From positions 1,798,001 to 1,862,000 of the forward strand of contig NW_024044459.1 of the NCBI RefSeq assembly GCF_014851395.1: a DNA stretch of 64,000 nucleotides. The letters run 5' to 3'. The position numbers were made by a program, and so were the translations under genes. Under the pieces are notes generated by a model. It saw nothing but the letters and a program-made list of their open reading frames with translations, was not told the origin of the DNA and made no database searches. Each line of letters begins with the position of its first letter. Positions within the stretch are counted from its first letter, which is position 1. This DNA comes from Micropterus salmoides (lineage: Eukaryota > Chordata > Actinopteri > Centrarchiformes > Centrarchidae). Shown here piece after piece: positions 9,800-19,796 of this stretch.

Positions 9800-11383
9800 T
9801 CAGCTGAAGAGTCTAATGGACTTTTTCGAGCAGCCTGATAATAAGAAATTGCAGTAATCCAGCCTAGAAGTAACAAATGCATGGACTAGTTTTTCTGCAT
9901 CATTTTTAGACAGGATGTTCCTGATTTTCACAATATTACGTAGGTGAAAAAAGGCGGTCCTTGAAATTTGCTTAATGTGAGACTTAAAGGACATGTCCTG
10001 ATCAAAGATAACTCCAAGATTCCTCACAGTGGTGCTGGAGGCCAGGGCGATGCCATCAATGGAAACTATATCTTTAGATAATGCGTCACGGAGGTGCTTA
10101 GGCCCCAGAACAATAACTTCAGTTTTATCTGAGTTTAACATTAGAAAATTACAGGTCATCCAGGTTTTAACATCCTGAAGGCACATTTGAAGTTTAGCTA
10201 ACTGATGAGTTTCATCTGGCTTGATAGATAGATATAACTGAGTATCAGCTGCATAACAATGAAAGTTTATGGAATATTTCCTGATAATATTGCCTAAGGG
10301 AAGCATATATTAAGTGAAGAGGATTGGTCCGAGGACAGATCCTTGAGGAACTCCATGACTAACTTTGGCATGCATGGAGGACTCATCGTTAACATGTACA
10401 AACTGAAATCGATCTGATAAATAGGACTTAAACCAGCTTAGAGCGGTTCCTTTAATGCCAATGAAATGTTCCAGTCTCTGCAATCACAGCTGTTTTGCAA
10501 CTGCTTTCTCCAGAACCTTAGAGAGAAATGGAAGGTTAGATATAGGTCTATAGTTGGCTAAAACATCCGAATCAAGGTTGGGCTTTTTCAGAAGAGGTTT
10601 AATTACAGCTACTTTAAAGTACTGTGGTACATAGCCTGTTGATAGAGATAGATTGATCATATCTAGTATAGAAGTGCTGACTAAGGGTAAAACATCTTTA
10701 AGCAACCTAGTCGGGATGGGGTCTAAGAGGCAGGTTGATGGTTTAGATGAAGAAATTATTGAAGTTAGTTGGTAAAGGTTGAGGGAAGCAAAACAGTCTA
10801 AACATATATCTGGTTTTACAGCTGTTTCTAAGGTTCCTGAGTTTAGAGATAAGTTGGTGCCAGTTGAGGGCAGGTCTTGGTGAATTTTGTTTCTAATAGT
10901 TAGAATTTTATCATTAAAGAAGCTCATGAAGTCGTAACTACTGAGAGCTATGGGAATACTTGGCTCAATAGAGAAAAGAAACCTGGGGTTGTTCCTATTT
11001 TCCTCTATTAATGACGAGTAGTACGCTGCTCTGGCATTACAGAAGACCTTCCTATAAGTTTTAAGACTATCTTGCCGAATTAAATCAGAATTTTCAAGTT
11101 TGGTGGAACGCCAATTCCTCTCAAGTTTCTGCGATATTTGCTTTAATTTGCGAGTTTCAGTATTATACCATGGAGCTAACCGTCTTTGTTTTAGTATTTT
11201 CTTTTTTAGAGGGGCTACAGAGTCCAGTGTCATTCGCAGCGAGCCTGCAGCACTATCAACAAGATGATCGATTTGGGAGGGACTGAAACTAGCATAGGAG
11301 TCCTCCGTTACTTTGTGACTTGATAATGAATTTAGAGCTGATGGAATCGCATCCTTAAATTTAGCTACAGCACTATCAGACAC
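9800..11383 (-). pseudogene. L2-B reverse transcriptase, internally deleted
   Basis: Minus-strand frames carry linker and RT motifs: PWYNTETRKLKQ, VAVIKPLLKKPNLDSD, NYRPISNLPFLSKVLEKAV, then MLPLGNIIR, NFHCYAADTQLYLS and NLGVIFDQDMSFKSHI. Compared with the copy at 37.3 kb, about 195 bp are missing near 10,485. This removes the stretch with SAAFDTIDHQ, the first catalytic Asp. The catalytic box reads YAAD (near 10,255) instead of the YADD seen in the sibling copy at 58.5 kb, a single GAT-to-GCT change. Both changes predict a dead enzyme. Confidence 0.85.
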
Positions 11384-11521
11384 TATTAAATGTTCAATTT
11401 CAATGCCATATACCAGAACAAGGTCAGGGGTGTGGTTAAAACAGTGAGTCGGTTCATGAACACTCTGAGAGAAGCCAATGGAATCTAACAGAGAGATAAA
11501 CGCAGTACTAAAGCTGTCATT

Positions 11522-12040
11522 CTAAACATCCACATGAATATTAAAATCCCCTACAATAATAACTTTGTCCATTTTAAGGTCTAAAGTTGACAAAAACTCT
11601 GCAAATTCAGATAAGAATTCAGAGTGCGGACCAGGTGCTCGGTACACTATAACGAAAAGAATTGGTTGCAGTGATTTCCAACTTGGGTGTGAAAGACTAA
11701 GAACAAGACTTTCAAATGAGTTATAGTTTAGTTTAGGTTTAGAGCTGATTAGTAGGCTAGAGTCGAAGATAGCTGCAAACCCACCTCCTCGGCCTGTGCC
11801 TCGAGGAATGTGAGTATTAATATGACTGGGAGGGGTGGATTCATTTAGGCTAACATATTCTCCATCACCCAGCCAGGTTTCAGTAAGACAAAATAAATCA
11901 ATATCATATTCTGATATTAGTTCATTTACTAGTACACCTTTAGAGGAGAGAGATCTGATGTTTAAGAGTCCACATTTAATTTTCCTATTCGTTTGCACTA
12001 TTGCTCTTGTGGTTTTAATTTTTATGAGGTTTTTATGCAC
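11522..12040 (-). pseudogene. L2-B apurinic-type endonuclease domain
   Basis: The 172-residue open stretch shows the LINE endonuclease signature in order: LLNIRSLSSKG, LFCLTETWLGDG, GRGGGFAAIF, VIVYRAPGPHSEFL and IIVGDFNIHVD. These correspond to the active-site regions of the exonuclease-endonuclease-phosphatase fold that nicks the target DNA. The ORF ends early at a stop just after GDFNIHVDV, so the end of the domain is out of frame. Its 5' half recurs in the duplicated copy at 16,739-17,000 with additional single-base indels. Confidence 0.85.
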
Positions 12041-12404
12041 AGCTCCTCTTCTGTTTACCTTTGATTTAAATAATTTCGATGGTCGGGGGACAGAGAAGTG
12101 TGTTAGACTGCGACTCTGCGTAGGGTTTTGGGTGGGTAACTGCTGAATTAGAAGGGCAGAGAAGTGTGTTAAACTGCGACTCTGCCTCCTGGTTTCAACT
12201 CTGGGTTGTCATGGATTTGGTCCACTAATAAACTTGGCCAGATTTCTAGAAATGAGAGCTGCTCCTTCCCAAGTGGGATGGATGCCGTCTCTCTGAATCA
12301 GACCAGATCTTCCCCAGAAAGTCTGCCAATGATCTACAAAGCCCACATCGTTTGCTGGACACCACCTTGACAACCAGCGGCGGAATGACGACATGCGGCT
12401 ATAC

Positions 12405-12600
12405 ATAATAATAATAATAATAATAATCCTTATTTGTAGAGCACTTTTCAAAAACAAGTTACAAAGTGCTGTCACCACTGGTCAGATTTGGCAGCAGTCC
12501 AGTGAAAACTACAGTGTCCGACATTGTTTTTGCATATGTACACACCGACTCAACATTAATCTTAGTGACCTCTGATTGGCGTAACGGAGAGTCATTACCG
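12405..12600 (-). mobile_element. LINE/SINE 3' tail ending in (ATT)n
   Basis: On the minus strand it reads AAAAGTGCTCTACAAATAAG followed by ATT repeats (TAA on the plus strand, about 12,407-12,428). This is the usual tail form of fish CR1/L2-like elements and their SINEs. It separates the L1 fragment from the L2-B body. Confidence 0.6.
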
Positions 12601-13007
12601 CCGACGTTTCTTCATGGAATTGACAGAAAGTGCAAGAATACTCAATATTCAATCTAAATCTCTCAAATGTCTTTTTAACCAGATATATATGATGTAATAT
12701 CTTAAAGGAAACCTCTTTTACTTTGTTGTTAAGACAGAATTTGTCTACAATAAGCCACATTTTCGGCCAATTAATTTCTCCTTAAAGTGAAGTCCAGAAG
12801 AGTCTGCCTGGAGACAGAGTTATACCTTGTATGCAGTTCCTGATATATTTATTTGAACATTTATTTTAGTAATGTCAATTTCTCCAAGGAATATACTACT
12901 ATTAAATGGTTGGATCCTTGAGACCTCAATAGCCGAACCTCTAAGAAGTTGCAGCACACTCCTTGGCACAGCATCAAAAACCACTGCATATTCTTTTGGC
13001 GTAACTG
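12600..13007 (-). mobile_element. L1 ORF2 C-terminal fragment
   Basis: Minus-strand frames give EYAVVFDAVPRSVLQLL, then KNKCSNKYIRN (in frame in the copy at 17.8 kb), KVKEVSFKILHHIY, and CTFCQFHEE. These resemble the C-terminal region of fish L1-clade ORF2, including the cysteine motif. It is 5' truncated exactly at the target duplication, as expected from target-primed reverse transcription. Confidence 0.75.
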
Positions 13008-13811
13008 CAGAGTGGACAAAATTACACAAATGTGTAAAAAGGAAGTTACAAATGTCATGTGACCTGCAAATTGACAGGAAGCAATTCGCAAATGTGTAAC
13101 AACAGTTTTGTGTGTAGAAATGGATCCACAAATGCGTAAATCACACTTTGTATGTGAAATAAAATATCTTTGTACAGATTAAATTGTGTGTATTTGCAAA
13201 TCACACTGTATTTTTGTGGATGTGATTTTACACAACACAAATGTAAAAATACATGTTTTAGGTTGTGTGATATTTGTGTATATGTTTATTTACAGATCTC
13301 CGCAGTACACATTGAACAAATTTCCACAAATGTGTAAAAGGGAACTTACAAATGTAACGTGACCCACAAATTCACTGGAAGTAATCTGCAAATGTGTAAA
13401 AACAGTTTTGTTTGTAGAAATGGATCCACAAATGCGTAAATCACACTTTGTATGTGAAATAAAAAGATCTTTGTACAGATTTAATTGTGTGTATTTGCAA
13501 ATCGTGTGATATTTGTGTTTATATTTTTTTTTTACAGATCTCTGCAGTACACATTGGACATAATTACACAAATGTGTAGAAAGGAAGTTACAAATGTAAC
13601 ATGACCCACAAATTCACACAAAGTAATCTGCAAATGTGTAACAACAGTTTTGTGTGTACACATCACCCTGTATTTCTGTGGATATGATTTTACACATCAC
13701 AAATGTAAAAATACACATTTGCAGATAGTGAAATATTTGAGCATCATTGTACACATTTGTAGATTGTCTTCTGTGGGTTACAAATATTAAAGTCCAATTA
13801 AATCTTCCATA
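13008..13811 (-). repeat. Right inverted arm, outer part: about 2.5-3 tandem subterminal units
   Basis: There are three related units at about 13,014-13,316, 13,317-13,559 and 13,560-13,806. Each contains AAATGTGTAA motifs, GGATCCACAAATGCGTAAAT (the first two) and CAGATCTCTGCAGTACACAT-type sequence. The left arm carries two such units in inverse orientation. The outermost unit ends at the element terminus. Confidence 0.85.
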
Positions 13812-14817
13812 CAAGTGGGAGATCGTCCATCTGGTGACCTGGTGCAGCCAGAACAGACTGGAGCTCAACGCTCTGAAGACTGTGGAGATGGTTGTGGACT
13901 TCAGAAAGAGCACACCCCCACCCTCCCCCATCATCCTGTGTGACTCCCCAGTCACCACTGTGGACTCCTTCCGCTTCCTGGGCACCATCATCTCCCAGGA
14001 CTCAAGTGGGAACTGAACATCACCTCCATCATCAAGAAGGCCCAGCAGGATGTACTTCCTGCGGCAGCTGAAGAAGTTCAGCCTACCAAAGACAATGATG
14101 GTGCACTTCTACACCGCCATCATTGAGTCCATCCTCACCTCCTCCATCACCATCTGGTACGCTGCTGCCACTGCCAGGGACAAGGGCAGGCTGCAGCGCA
14201 TCACTCGCTCTGCAGAGAAGGTGATTGGCTGCAATCTTCCTTCTCTTCTGGACCTGTACGCCTCCAGGACTCTGAGGCGAGCAGGAAAGATTGCAGCTGA
14301 CTCCTCCCACCCTGGATACAAACTGTTTCAGACTATCCCCTCTGGCAGGAGACTGCGGTCCATCAGGACCAAAACCTCTCACCACAAAAACAGTTTCATC
14401 CCATCTGCAACTAGCCTCATTAACAAGGCCCGGGTCCCCCACTGACACTCCCCCCTTGCAAACGATACACATGTCTCTGCACATGTAAATACTGTTTCAT
14501 CTCGTGTCGGGCTCAGACCTGGCATGTCGCACATATTTGTTGTTGATTTTTAACCTGGTTGTTGTATATTTCAGTCAGTTTATGTATTTATATGTACACA
14601 ATATTCTCTTCCGTTGCGTTACTTCTGCACGGCACAGACCCAGAATAATGCACATGTATATATCTGCAACGTTGTTCTTCTATTCCATATTTATATATTT
14701 CTACATTTATTTATGTTGACTGTATGTTTGTCTACTTGTAGCACCTTATCACCACAGCAAATTCCTCGTATGTGTAAAACACTACTTGGCAATAAAGCTT
14801 CTTCTGATTCTCTGATT
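13812..14817 (+). mobile_element. LINE A, downstream half: RT C-terminus and 3' end
   Basis: This continues LINE A after the long-TIR element: CSQNRLELNALKTVEMVVDF, FRFLGTIIS, then MYFLRQLKKFSLPKTMMVHF and RDKGRLQRITRSAEKVIG, ending ATSLINKARVPH. Two short deletions (near 13,999 and 14,048) break the frame, whereas the duplicate at 18,791-19,427 is open. The 3' UTR ends with AATAAAGCTTCTTCTGATTC and a TCTGATTC-type tail at 14,817, followed by the CTACAT target duplication. Confidence 0.85.
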
Positions 14818-14818
14818 C

Positions 14819-15690
14819 TACATCAGAATGCTGTTTGTGGATTTCAACTCAGCATTCAACACAATCACCCCCATGAAACTTATCAGCAAACTCAGCATTC
14901 TGGCCTTACCACATTCTGCAACTGGATACTGGACATTCTTACAAACAGACCCCAGACAGGATTGGCAGTCACACCACCTCCACTCTAGTGCTCAACACCG
15001 GAGCCCCCCAGGACTATGTGCTCAGCATCTTCCTGTTCACACTGTACATCCTTGACTGCATCCCCCGACATGGAGAGAACTCTGTGGTGAAGTTTGTGGA
15101 CGACACCACCATGTTGCACAGTGGTGCACTATTTCTCAACTTCAGCAAAACAAAGGAGCTGATTGTTGATTTTTGGAAAAAGGAGATAATGACACACACT
15201 TGTGTCTACATCAGTGGTGCTGAGGTGGAGCAGGTGAACAATTATAGGTTCCTGAGAATCAGCATCACATGACATGGTCATCTCGCATCTCCATGCTGGT
15301 AAAGAAAGCTCTTAAGAACTTAAGTAGGCTAACTTCCCTTGCCAAATTCTTTACAAACTTTTACAGAGGAGCAATAGAAAACATCCTGCCTGGAAACATC
15401 ACCAACTGGCATGGAATGTGCACGGCCCCGGACAGTAAGGCTTTGCAGCGTGTGATTAAAACACACTGCAAATTATCAGAAGATAATTGGTACCCATCTC
15501 CCGAGCATCAATGATATCGGTGAGGTGAGGTGCCTACACAGAGCCCAAAGGAACTACCATTCTACAAGTTTTTTAATACTGAATATTGTTTGCTATGTAG
15601 CAGAAGGGAGTTATAAACCATATTTAATTTTACAACCCTGTAGTAATGTGACCATTAAACCTACCTTGTACCTTGTACCTTTAAGATGGT
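14819..15690 (+). mobile_element. LINE C, 3' piece of the split copy
   Basis: It resumes the copy interrupted at 575. Motifs in order are LFVDFNSAFNTI, WILDILTNRPQTG, KFVDDTTM, then KTKELIVDF, GAEVEQVNNYRFL and YRGAIENILPGNI. The coding sequence is frameshifted and has an internal deletion between FVDDTT and KTKELI. The 3' end carries TTTGCTATGTAGCAGAAGGG and TAAACCTACCTTGTACC. Confidence 0.8.
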
Positions 15691-15739
15691 ACAAGGCAAA
15701 ACTGCCAACACAAAATAAATGGTTCAAAATTGTGAATAC

Positions 15740-15870
15740 AATTCAATAATAATATTAACCTAAATTTATGTAGCGCCTTTCATGAAACCCAAGGACACTT
15801 TACAGGACTGACTATACACGGCACAACAACAGACATTTTCAGATAAAATGCTTAGTAACAGCGCTATGGG
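15740..15870 (-). mobile_element. LINE/SINE 3' tail, minus strand
   Basis: The minus strand reads TTTCATGAAAGGCGCTACAT followed by AAATTTAGG and TTATTATTG, the usual end of L2/CR1-type elements in fish. It recurs at 20,735-20,870 in the duplicated copy. Confidence 0.55.
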
Positions 15871-16238
15871 AGTTTCCAGGCTCTGGTGAACAGATGGTGT
15901 TTTTTAAAACATGCCCAGGGATGAAGCAATGATATACTTTTCTTGAGCGCATCCTGTGTACAAACAATTAACAATTAATAGTTACATGTGAAAGACAAGA
16001 TAAGAGAACAAACCACTGAATTTATCAAATGAATACATAAGTGTTGTGCAATTTAGATGTTCTTTTTCTTTGCTAAAATTAACATAATTATTAAAGTGAA
16101 ACAATCTTTACAATATGGTAGTACTATTGTATCACTTTTTAAACATTACATATGTCATCAAATGAAAGTTTTTCAACTCACTTCACTTCCATCATTGAAA
16201 TCCTTAAGGCATGTACTACCCTTAATAGTAGGCTAGTT
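15871..16238. other. AT-rich, nothing recognised, up to gap
   Basis: There is no coding or repeat signature. It is repeated at 20,870-21,223, where two bases missing here near the gap (TATGTTC, GAAAATCC) are present. Confidence 0.5.
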
Positions 16239-16738
16239 NNNNNNNNNNNNNNNNNNNNNNNNNNNNNNNNNNNNNNNNNNNNNNNNNNNNNNNNNNNNNN
16301 NNNNNNNNNNNNNNNNNNNNNNNNNNNNNNNNNNNNNNNNNNNNNNNNNNNNNNNNNNNNNNNNNNNNNNNNNNNNNNNNNNNNNNNNNNNNNNNNNNNN
16401 NNNNNNNNNNNNNNNNNNNNNNNNNNNNNNNNNNNNNNNNNNNNNNNNNNNNNNNNNNNNNNNNNNNNNNNNNNNNNNNNNNNNNNNNNNNNNNNNNNNN
16501 NNNNNNNNNNNNNNNNNNNNNNNNNNNNNNNNNNNNNNNNNNNNNNNNNNNNNNNNNNNNNNNNNNNNNNNNNNNNNNNNNNNNNNNNNNNNNNNNNNNN
16601 NNNNNNNNNNNNNNNNNNNNNNNNNNNNNNNNNNNNNNNNNNNNNNNNNNNNNNNNNNNNNNNNNNNNNNNNNNNNNNNNNNNNNNNNNNNNNNNNNNNN
16701 NNNNNNNNNNNNNNNNNNNNNNNNNNNNNNNNNNNNNN
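16239..16738. other. Assembly gap, 500 N
   Basis: Exactly 500 unknown bases, a conventional placeholder length. The same sequence lies on both sides of it. Confidence 0.99.
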
Positions 16739-17375
16739 TAGGCTAGAGTCGAAGATAGCTGCAAACCCACCTCCTCGGCCTGTGCCTCGAGGAATGTGAG
16801 TATTAATATGACTGGGGGGGTGGATTCATTAGGCTAACATATTCTCCATCACCCAGCCAGGTTTCAGTAAGACAAAATAAATCAATATCATATTCTGATA
16901 TAGTTCATTTACTAGTACACCTTTAGAGGAGAGAGATCTGATGTTTAAGAGTCCACATTTAATTTCCTATTCGTTTGCACTATTGCTCTTGTGGTTTTAA
17001 TTTTAGGTTTTTATGCACAGCTCCTCTTCTGTTTACCTTTGATTTAAATAATTTCGATGGTCGGGGACAGAGAAGTGTGTTAGACTGCGACTCTGCGTAG
17101 GGTTTTGGGTGGGTAACTGCTGAATTAGAAGGGCAGAGAAGTGTGTTAAACTGCGACTCTGCCTCCTGGTTTCAACTCTGGGTTGTCATGGATTTGGTCC
17201 ACTAATAAACTTGGCCAGATTTCTAGAAATGAGAGCTGCTCCTTCCCAAGTGGGATGGATGCCGTCTCTCTGAATCAGACCAGATCTTCCCCAGAAAGTC
17301 TGCCAATGATCTACAAAGCCCACATCGTTTGCTGGACACACCTTGACAACCAGCGGCGGAATGACGACATGCGGC
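16739..17375 (-). mobile_element. L2-B 5' region, second copy
   Basis: It corresponds to 11,753-12,404: endonuclease start plus the ORF1 esterase-like C-terminus (DGIHPTWEGAALISRNL). It has extra one-base deletions. Confidence 0.8.
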
Positions 17376-17984
17376 TATACATAATAATAATAATAATAAT
17401 AATCCTTATTTGTAGAGCACTTTTCAAAAACAAGTTACAAAGTGCTGTCACCACTGGTCAGATTTGGCAGCAGTCCAGTGAAAACTACAGTGTCCGACAT
17501 TGTTTTGCATATGTACACACCGACTCAACATTAATCTTAGTGACCTCTGATTGGCGTAACGGAGAGTCATTACCGCCGACGTTTCTTCATGGAATTGACA
17601 GAAAAGTGCAAGAATACTCAATATTCAATCTAAATCTCTCAAATGTCTTTTTAACCAGATATATATGATGTAATATCTTAAAGGAAACCTCTTTTACTTT
17701 GTTGTTAAGACAGAATTTGTCTACAATAAGCCACATTTTCGGCCAATTAATTTCTCCTTAAAGTGAAGTCCAGAAGAGTCTGCCTGGAGACAGAGTTATA
17801 CCTTGTATGCAGTTCCTGATATATTTATTTGAACATTTATTTTTAGTAATGTCAATTTCTCCAAGGAATATACTACTATTAAATGGTTGGATCCTTGAGA
17901 CCTCAATAGCCGAACCTCTAAGAAGTTGCAGCACACTCCTTGGCACAGCATCAAAAACCACTGCATATTCTTTTGGCGTAACTG
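17376..17984 (-). mobile_element. (ATT)n LINE tail and L1 ORF2 fragment, second copy
   Basis: It corresponds to 12,405-13,007. Here the L1 frame reads through ITKNKCSNKYIRNCIQG without the frameshift seen in the first copy. Confidence 0.75.
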
Positions 17985-18790
17985 CAGAGTGGACAAAATT
18001 ACACAAATGTGTAAAAAGGAAGTTACAAATGTCATGTGACCTGCAAATTGACAGGAAGCAATTCGCAAATGTGTAACAACAGTTTTGTGTGTAGAAATGG
18101 ATCCACAAATGCGTAAATCACACTTTGTATGTGAAATAAAAATATCTTTGTACAGATTAAATTGTGTGTATTTGCAAATCACACTGTATTTTTGTGGATG
18201 TGATTTTACACAACACAAATGTAAAAATACATGTTTTAGGTTGTGTGATATTTGTGTATATGTTTATTTACAGATCTCCGCAGTACACATTGAACAAATT
18301 TCCACAAATGTGTAAAAGGGAACTTACAAATGTAACGTGACCCACAAATTCACTGGAAGTAATCTGCAAATGTGTAAAAACAGTTTTGTTTGTAGAAATG
18401 GATCCACAAATGCGTAAATCACACTTTGTATGTGAAATAAAAAGATCTTTGTACAGATTTAATTGTGTGTATTTGCAAATCGTGTGATATTTGTGTTTAT
18501 ATTTTTTTTTTTACAGATCTCTGCAGTACACATTGGACATAATTACACAAATGTGTAGAAAGGAAGTTACAAATGTAACATGACCCACAAATTCACACAA
18601 AGTAATCTGCAAATGTGTAACAACAGTTTTGTGTGTACACATCACCCTGTATTTCTGTGGATATGATTTTACACATCACAAATGTAAAAATACACATTTG
18701 CAGATAGTGAAATATTTGAGCATCATTGTACACATTTGTAGATTGTCTTCTGTGGGTTACAAATATTAAAGTCCAATTAAATCTTCCATA
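17985..18790 (-). repeat. Right outer arm of the long-TIR element, second copy
   Basis: It corresponds to 13,008-13,811, with the same three subterminal units and terminus. Confidence 0.85.
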
Positions 18791-19796
18791 CAAGTGGGAG
18801 ATCGTCCATCTGGTGACCTGGTGCAGCCAGAACAGACTGGAGCTCAACGCTCTGAAGACTGTGGAGATGGTTGTGGACTTCAGAAAGAGCACACCCCCAC
18901 CCTCCCCCATCATCCTGTGTGACTCCCCAGTCACCACTGTGGACTCCTTCCGCTTCCTGGGCACCATCATCTCCCAGGACCTCAAGTGGGAACTGAACAT
19001 CACCTCCATCATCAAGAAGGCCCAGCAGAGGATGTACTTCCTGCGGCAGCTGAAGAAGTTCAGCCTACCAAAGACAATGATGGTGCACTTCTACACCGCC
19101 ATCATTGAGTCCATCCTCACCTCCTCCATCACCATCTGGTACGCTGCTGCCACTGCCAGGGACAAGGGCAGGCTGCAGCGCATCACTCGCTCTGCAGAGA
19201 AGGTGATTGGCTGCAATCTTCCTTCTCTTCTGGACCTGTACGCCTCCAGGACTCTGAGGCGAGCAGGAAAGATTGCAGCTGACTCCTCCCACCCTGGATA
19301 CAAACTGTTTCAGACTATCCCCTCTGGCAGGAGACTGCGGTCCATCAGGACCAAAACCTCTCACCACAAAAACAGTTTCATCCCATCTGCAACTAGCCTC
19401 ATTAACAAGGCCCGGGTCCCCCACTGACACTCCCCCCTTGCAAACGATACACATGTCTCTGCACATGTAAATACTGTTTCATCTCGTGTCGGGCTCAGAC
19501 CTGGCATGTCGCACATATTTGTTGTTGATTTTTAACCTGGTTGTTGTATATTTCAGTCAGTTTATGTATTTATATGTACACAATATTCTCTTCCGTTGCG
19601 TTACTTCTGCACGGCACAGACCCAGAATAATGCACATGTATATATCTGCAACGTTGTTCTATTCCATATTTATATATTTCTACATTTATTTATGTTGACT
19701 GTATGTTTGTCTACTTGTAGCACCTTATCACCACAGCAAATTCCTCGTATGTGTAAAACACTACTTGGCAATAAAGCTTCTTCTGATTCTCTGATT
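18791..19796 (+). mobile_element. LINE A RT C-terminus, second copy, open frame
   Basis: It matches 13,812-14,817, but the frame is continuous from the TIR junction to 19,427. Motifs are FRFLGTIISQDLKWELNI, RMYFLRQLKKFSLPKTMM and the ending SLINKARVPH. The two short deletions in the first copy are absent. Confidence 0.85.

Larger units (their letters stand above)
9591..12404 (-). mobile_element. L2-B LINE body, minus strand
   Basis: A long L2-clade LINE copy. From its 5' side it holds an ORF1 C-terminus resembling an SGNH/GDSL esterase (DGIHPTWEGAALISRNL, about 12,240-12,400), an endonuclease (11,522-12,040) and an RT (9,800-11,383). It is truncated at its 3' side within the RT C-terminal extension, at the codons for ALRSQN. 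Several frameshifts and one internal deletion make it inactive. The same family is found at 36.8, 41, 50.7 and 58.4 kb. Confidence 0.85.
9171..13007 (-). mobile_element. 3.84-kb L1/L2 LINE mosaic inserted in the right arm, 10-bp target duplication
   Basis: It is flanked by the direct repeat CAGAGTGGAC (9,161-9,170 and 13,008-13,017), and the left arm has the same sequence once, uninterrupted, near 2,830. The minus-strand order is: L1 ORF2 C-terminus (13,007-12,600), a LINE/SINE tail ending in ATT repeats, an L2-B body (12,404-9,591), an inverted L2-B 3' UTR, then an A/T-rich stretch at 9,172-9,186 that may be the original L1 poly(A). The simplest reading is a 5'-truncated L1 insertion that later received other LINEs. 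Confidence 0.75.
2358..13811. mobile_element. 11.45-kb long-terminal-inverted-repeat element, non-autonomous, superfamily unknown
   Basis: The two ends are exact inverted copies: TGTATGGAAGATTTAATTGG reads inward from the left and, reverse-complemented, from the right. The inverted arms extend far inside: 2,358-3,547 pairs with 13,811-13,008 and then 9,170-7,943. It interrupts the reverse transcriptase of LINE A between FVDDTT and the C-terminal part. Candidate target duplication is CAGGTG (2,352-2,357) against CAAGTG (13,812-13,817), one mismatch; because the terminus could be one or two bases further out, the duplication length is uncertain. No transposase ORF survives in the 4.4-kb core, which is filled by other transposons. 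The arms resemble a DNA transposon with long TIRs and subterminal repeat arrays, but I cannot name the superfamily. Confidence 0.7.
11753..16238 (+). repeat. Gap-flanking duplication 1, left copy
   Basis: This 4,486-bp stretch is repeated at 16,739-21,223 in the same orientation. Almost all differences are one- or two-base indels, many in homopolymers. The left copy is missing bases close to the gap. Confidence 0.9.

Noticed and set aside
9187..12404. Twin-primed (5'-inverted) L2 insertion
   Set aside because: In twin priming the 5' part is inverted and the 3' tail stays at the insertion end. Here the 3' UTR is on the wrong side of the body, so another mechanism or two events are needed.
13008..13811. 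CRISPR-like array of repeats
   Set aside because: The units are 240-300 bp, diverged and inverted in the other arm. The setting is eukaryotic, so they are transposon subterminal repeats.
16152..16799. Open frames spanning the first gap
   Set aside because: They consist almost entirely of unknown residues from the N run. The same applies at 38,437-39,025.
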